A DNA stretch of 22,563 nt from CAYWOS01 sp964459985 (GTDB taxonomy: Bacteria; Bacillota; Clostridia; Christensenellales; Aristaeellaceae), in the NCBI GenBank assembly GCA_964459985.1, contig CAYWOS010000038.1:1-22563 (forward strand). The letters run 5' to 3'. A program made the translations under genes and the position numbers. The notes under the pieces were generated by a model. That model saw only the letters and a program-made list of their open reading frames with translations, did not search any database and was not told where the DNA came from. Shown here in pieces: positions 20,515-22,563 of the stretch. The number at the start of each line of letters is the position of its first letter. Position 1 is the first letter of the stretch.

Positions 20515-22563
20515 TTACCTGAAATACTCGACCGCGCCCCGGAACATCAGGCTTTCCTGATTGCCGGGGACGTTTTTGTAAAGATGGTTCCCCGTGCGCT
20601 CGCAGTGCGACATCCTGCCGAACACCCTGCCGTCGGGCGATGTGATTCCTTCGATCGCCGCCGTCGAGCCGTTGGGGTTAAAATCGATATCCATTGTCGC
20701 GCTGCCCGCGAGATCGACGTACTGCGCGGCGATCTGGCCGTTTTGGGCGAGCGTCGACATGAGCGCGTCCTCGATGATGAAGCGCCCTTCGCCGTGCGAT
20801 ATGGGCGCGAGGCGGATATCGCCCACGCGATGGAGCGCCAGCCACGGCGAGAGAACCGAGCAAACCCGCGTGCGCGCGAGGCGCGATTGGTGCCGGCCGA
20901 TCAGGTTGTAGGTCAGCGTCGGCGCGTGGGCGTCCGGCTCGCGGATCTCGCCGAAGGGCAGCAGACCCAGCTTGATCAGCGCCTGAAATCCGTTGCAGAT
21001 GCCGCCGATCAGCCCGTCCCGCGCCTGAAGGAGCGCGGCGATTTCGTCGGAGATCACGGGATTTCGCAGGAAGGACGTAATGAATTTCGCCGAGCCGTCC
21101 GGTTCGTCGCCGCCCGAAAAACCGCCGGGCAGGAAAAGAATCTGCGTATCGCGCAGCGCCCCGGCGAAGCGTTCGACCGATTCGGCGACGCCTCGCGGCG
21201 TCAGATTGTTGACGACGAGCGTCCGCACGCGCGCGCCCTCGCGCTCGAACGCGCGCGCGCTGTCGTACTCGCAGTTGGTGCCCGGGAACACGGGAATGAG
21301 CACCGACGGCGCGGCGACGCGACACCCGTGCCTCTTGGCGGCGCGCTTGTCGGAGGAGAAGTTTTCCGCCTGCCCCGCCTGCGCCGCGCGCGTGGGGTAC
21401 ACGCCTTCAAGCCTGTCCGTCATGCGCTTTTCGAGCGCCGCGAGATCGTGCGTCCCGCCGCGCACGCGAAGCGCATACGCGTCGGTCGTGCGCCCGATCA
21501 CCGTGCCGATCGCTTCTTCCGCGTCGGTTTCGAGGACGAACGAGCCGTAAGGAATAAAGGGGAAATCGATTTCGCCGTCGATGTCGACGCCGATGCGGTT
21601 GCCCAGCGACATTTTGATCAGCGCGCCCGTCACGCCGCCGTAGGTCACGGCGTAAACGGCGCGCGCGCGTTTTTCGCGGATGGCGGTTTCGACCTGATCA
21701 AAGACGGCCTTCTGGCTGTCCGGCGTCGGCAACCCGTCCTCGTACGCGGGCGTCACGAGGCAGACGGCCGAGCCCGCGCGTTTGAACTCGGGCGAAACGA
21801 CGCTGCCGGCGTCCGCCATGCCGACCGCGAAGGCGCACAGCGTCGGCGGGACGCGCAGATCCTCGAACGTGCCGCTCATCGAGTCCTTGCCGCCGATGGC
21901 GGCGACCGAGAAATCGAGCTGCGCGTCGAGCGAACCGAGCAGCGCGGCGAGCGGCTTGCCCCAGCTTTCGGGGGACGCCGTCATGCGCTCGAAGTACTCC
22001 TGATTGGTCAGATGCGCGTCTGCGGCGCGGCCGCCCGCCGCGACGATTTTGGACAGCGCCTCGACGGTGGCGAGATAGCCGCCGCGATAGGGATCGCGCG
22101 CGGTCAGCGTCGGGTTGCAGCCGTACGCCATGAGCGAGCAGGCGTCCGTATCGCCCGACAGCACGGGGATCTTCGCCGCCATCGCCTGCGCCGGCGTCGT
22201 CTGGTATGCGCCGCCGAAGGGCATGAGCACGCTGCCCGCGCCGATGGTGGCGTCAAAACGCTCCGACAGTCCGCGTTTTAAGCAGTAATTGAGATCATCG
22301 GCGAGCGCCTTGGGCGGCAGGGGCGCGGCGAAAACGTCAAGCGGCGCGGACACGAAGGCGTCCGCCGTTTTCAGCGCGCCGTTTGAGGACAGGAAATCTC
22401 TTGACACATCCACGATCACCTGCCCGCGCCAGCGCATGACGAGGCGCTTGTCCGCCGTCACCTCGGCGACGACGGCGGTTTCGAGGTTCTCGCCGTCGGC
22501 GAGCGCGCGGAAGGCTTCGACGTCCTCCCGCGCGAGCACGACCGCCATGCGCTCCTGCGATTC
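20515..22563 (-). CDS. purL: Phosphoribosylformylglycinamidine synthase, C-terminal part (partial)
   Basis: PurL converts FGAR and glutamine to FGAM with ATP in purine synthesis. The frame is open through the window end, starting ESQERMAVVL, so the N-terminal part is outside and the ATG at 22548 is internal. About 682 codons are present of an expected 1200-1250 for the single-chain form. Visible parts are the second ATP-grasp-like/AIRS half (VLMPFGGAYQTTP, IGGKDSMSGTF, GGVTGALIKMSLGN) and a fused class I glutaminase domain: PVFPGTNCEYDSARAFE, FLPGGFSGGDEPDGSAKF, nucleophile Cys in GGICNGFQALIKLGLLP, and HGEGRF with the His/Glu pair. It ends ESLMFRGAVEYFR. The one-chain layout matches the clostridial-type FGAM synthase family (TIGR01857) rather than the PurS/PurQ/PurL set of bacilli. 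Confidence 0.96.
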   Translation of the reverse strand, partial: ESQERMAVVLAREDVEAFRALADGENLETAVVAEVTADKRLVMRWRGQVIVDVSRDFLSSNGALKTADAFVSAPLDVFAAPLPPKALADDLNYCLKRGLSERFDATIGAGSVLMPFGGAYQTTPAQAMAAKIPVLSGDTDACSLMAYGCNPTLTARDPYRGGYLATVEALSKIVAAGGRAADAHLTNQEYFERMTASPESWGKPLAALLGSLDAQLDFSVAAIGGKDSMSGTFEDLRVPPTLCAFAVGMADAGSVVSPEFKRAGSAVCLVTPAYEDGLPTPDSQKAVFDQVETAIREKRARAVYAVTYGGVTGALIKMSLGNRIGVDIDGEIDFPFIPYGSFVLETDAEEAIGTVIGRTTDAYALRVRGGTHDLAALEKRMTDRLEGVYPTRAAQAGQAENFSSDKRAAKRHGCRVAAPSVLIPVFPGTNCEYDSARAFEREGARVRTLVVNNLTPRGVAESVERFAGALRDTQILFLPGGFSGGDEPDGSAKFITSFLRNPVISDEIAALLQARDGLIGGICNGFQALIKLGLLPFGEIREPDAHAPTLTYNLIGRHQSRLARTRVCSVLSPWLALHRVGDIRLAPISHGEGRFIIEDALMSTLAQNGQIAAQYVDLAGSATMDIDFNPNGSTAAIEGITSPDGRVFGRMSHCERTGNHLYKNVPGNQESLMFRGAVEYFR

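Noticed and set aside
20584..22281. Plus-strand frame of 565 codons opposite purL
   Set aside because: Shadow of purL, Arg-rich, no motifs.

Overview
The window looks like chromosome of a GC-rich, endospore-forming Firmicute of the Clostridia type. The case rests on gene content: an adjacent spoIVFA-spoIVFB pair, the Firmicute order miaB-ymcA-mutS-mutL-miaA, a radical SAM/DUF2344/RNase G trio common in Clostridia, a single-chain PurL with fused glutaminase, and strong GGAGG-type ribosome sites. A 100-N gap suggests a draft or metagenome assembly. I cannot name the genus; a Christensenellales- or Oscillospirales-like lineage is only a guess.

Layout. (1) 1-858, minus strand: tmRNA (ssrA) with its partner smpB, the ribosome-rescue pair. 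(2) 977-2269, plus strand: proA, divergent from smpB. The two promoters appear to share one palindromic -35 hexamer. (3) 2251-16236, minus strand: a block of 11 genes starting from a sigma-A-type promoter at 16208-16236. Order of transcription: B12-binding-type radical SAM protein, DUF2344 protein, RNase E/G, miaB, ymcA/ylbF-like, a 250-bp intergenic array of hairpins, mutS, mutL, miaA, a PLP enzyme of the YnbB/methionine gamma-lyase family, spoIVFA, spoIVFB. Six junctions are 4-bp ATGA overlaps, so translation is probably coupled. MiaA and MiaB act in sequence on A37 of tRNA, MutS and MutL form the mismatch-repair core, and YmcA-type proteins work with RNase Y in bacilli. spoIVFAB, the pro-sigma-K processing pair, has what looks like its own mother-cell sigma-E promoter. 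(4) 16529-19061, minus strand: a secreted protein with about four BIG2 Ig-like domains and five SH3 domains on Pro/Thr/Asp linkers, interrupted by the gap. (5) 19345-20511, plus strand: a secreted GH3 (NagZ-like) glycosidase, divergent from the BIG2/SH3 gene across an AT-rich region with two inverted repeats. (6) 20515-22563, minus strand: the C-terminal two-domain part of purL, cut by the window end.

Most of the window is conserved housekeeping sequence. I found no phage, transposon, CRISPR or defence system. The most interesting signals are regulatory: the SD-masking hairpin that contains the putative sigma-E start of spoIVFA, the shared -35 between smpB and proA, and the hairpin array before mutS. 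Next come the GH3 enzyme with Asn in place of the catalytic-dyad Asp and the recently duplicated SH3 units beside the assembly gap.
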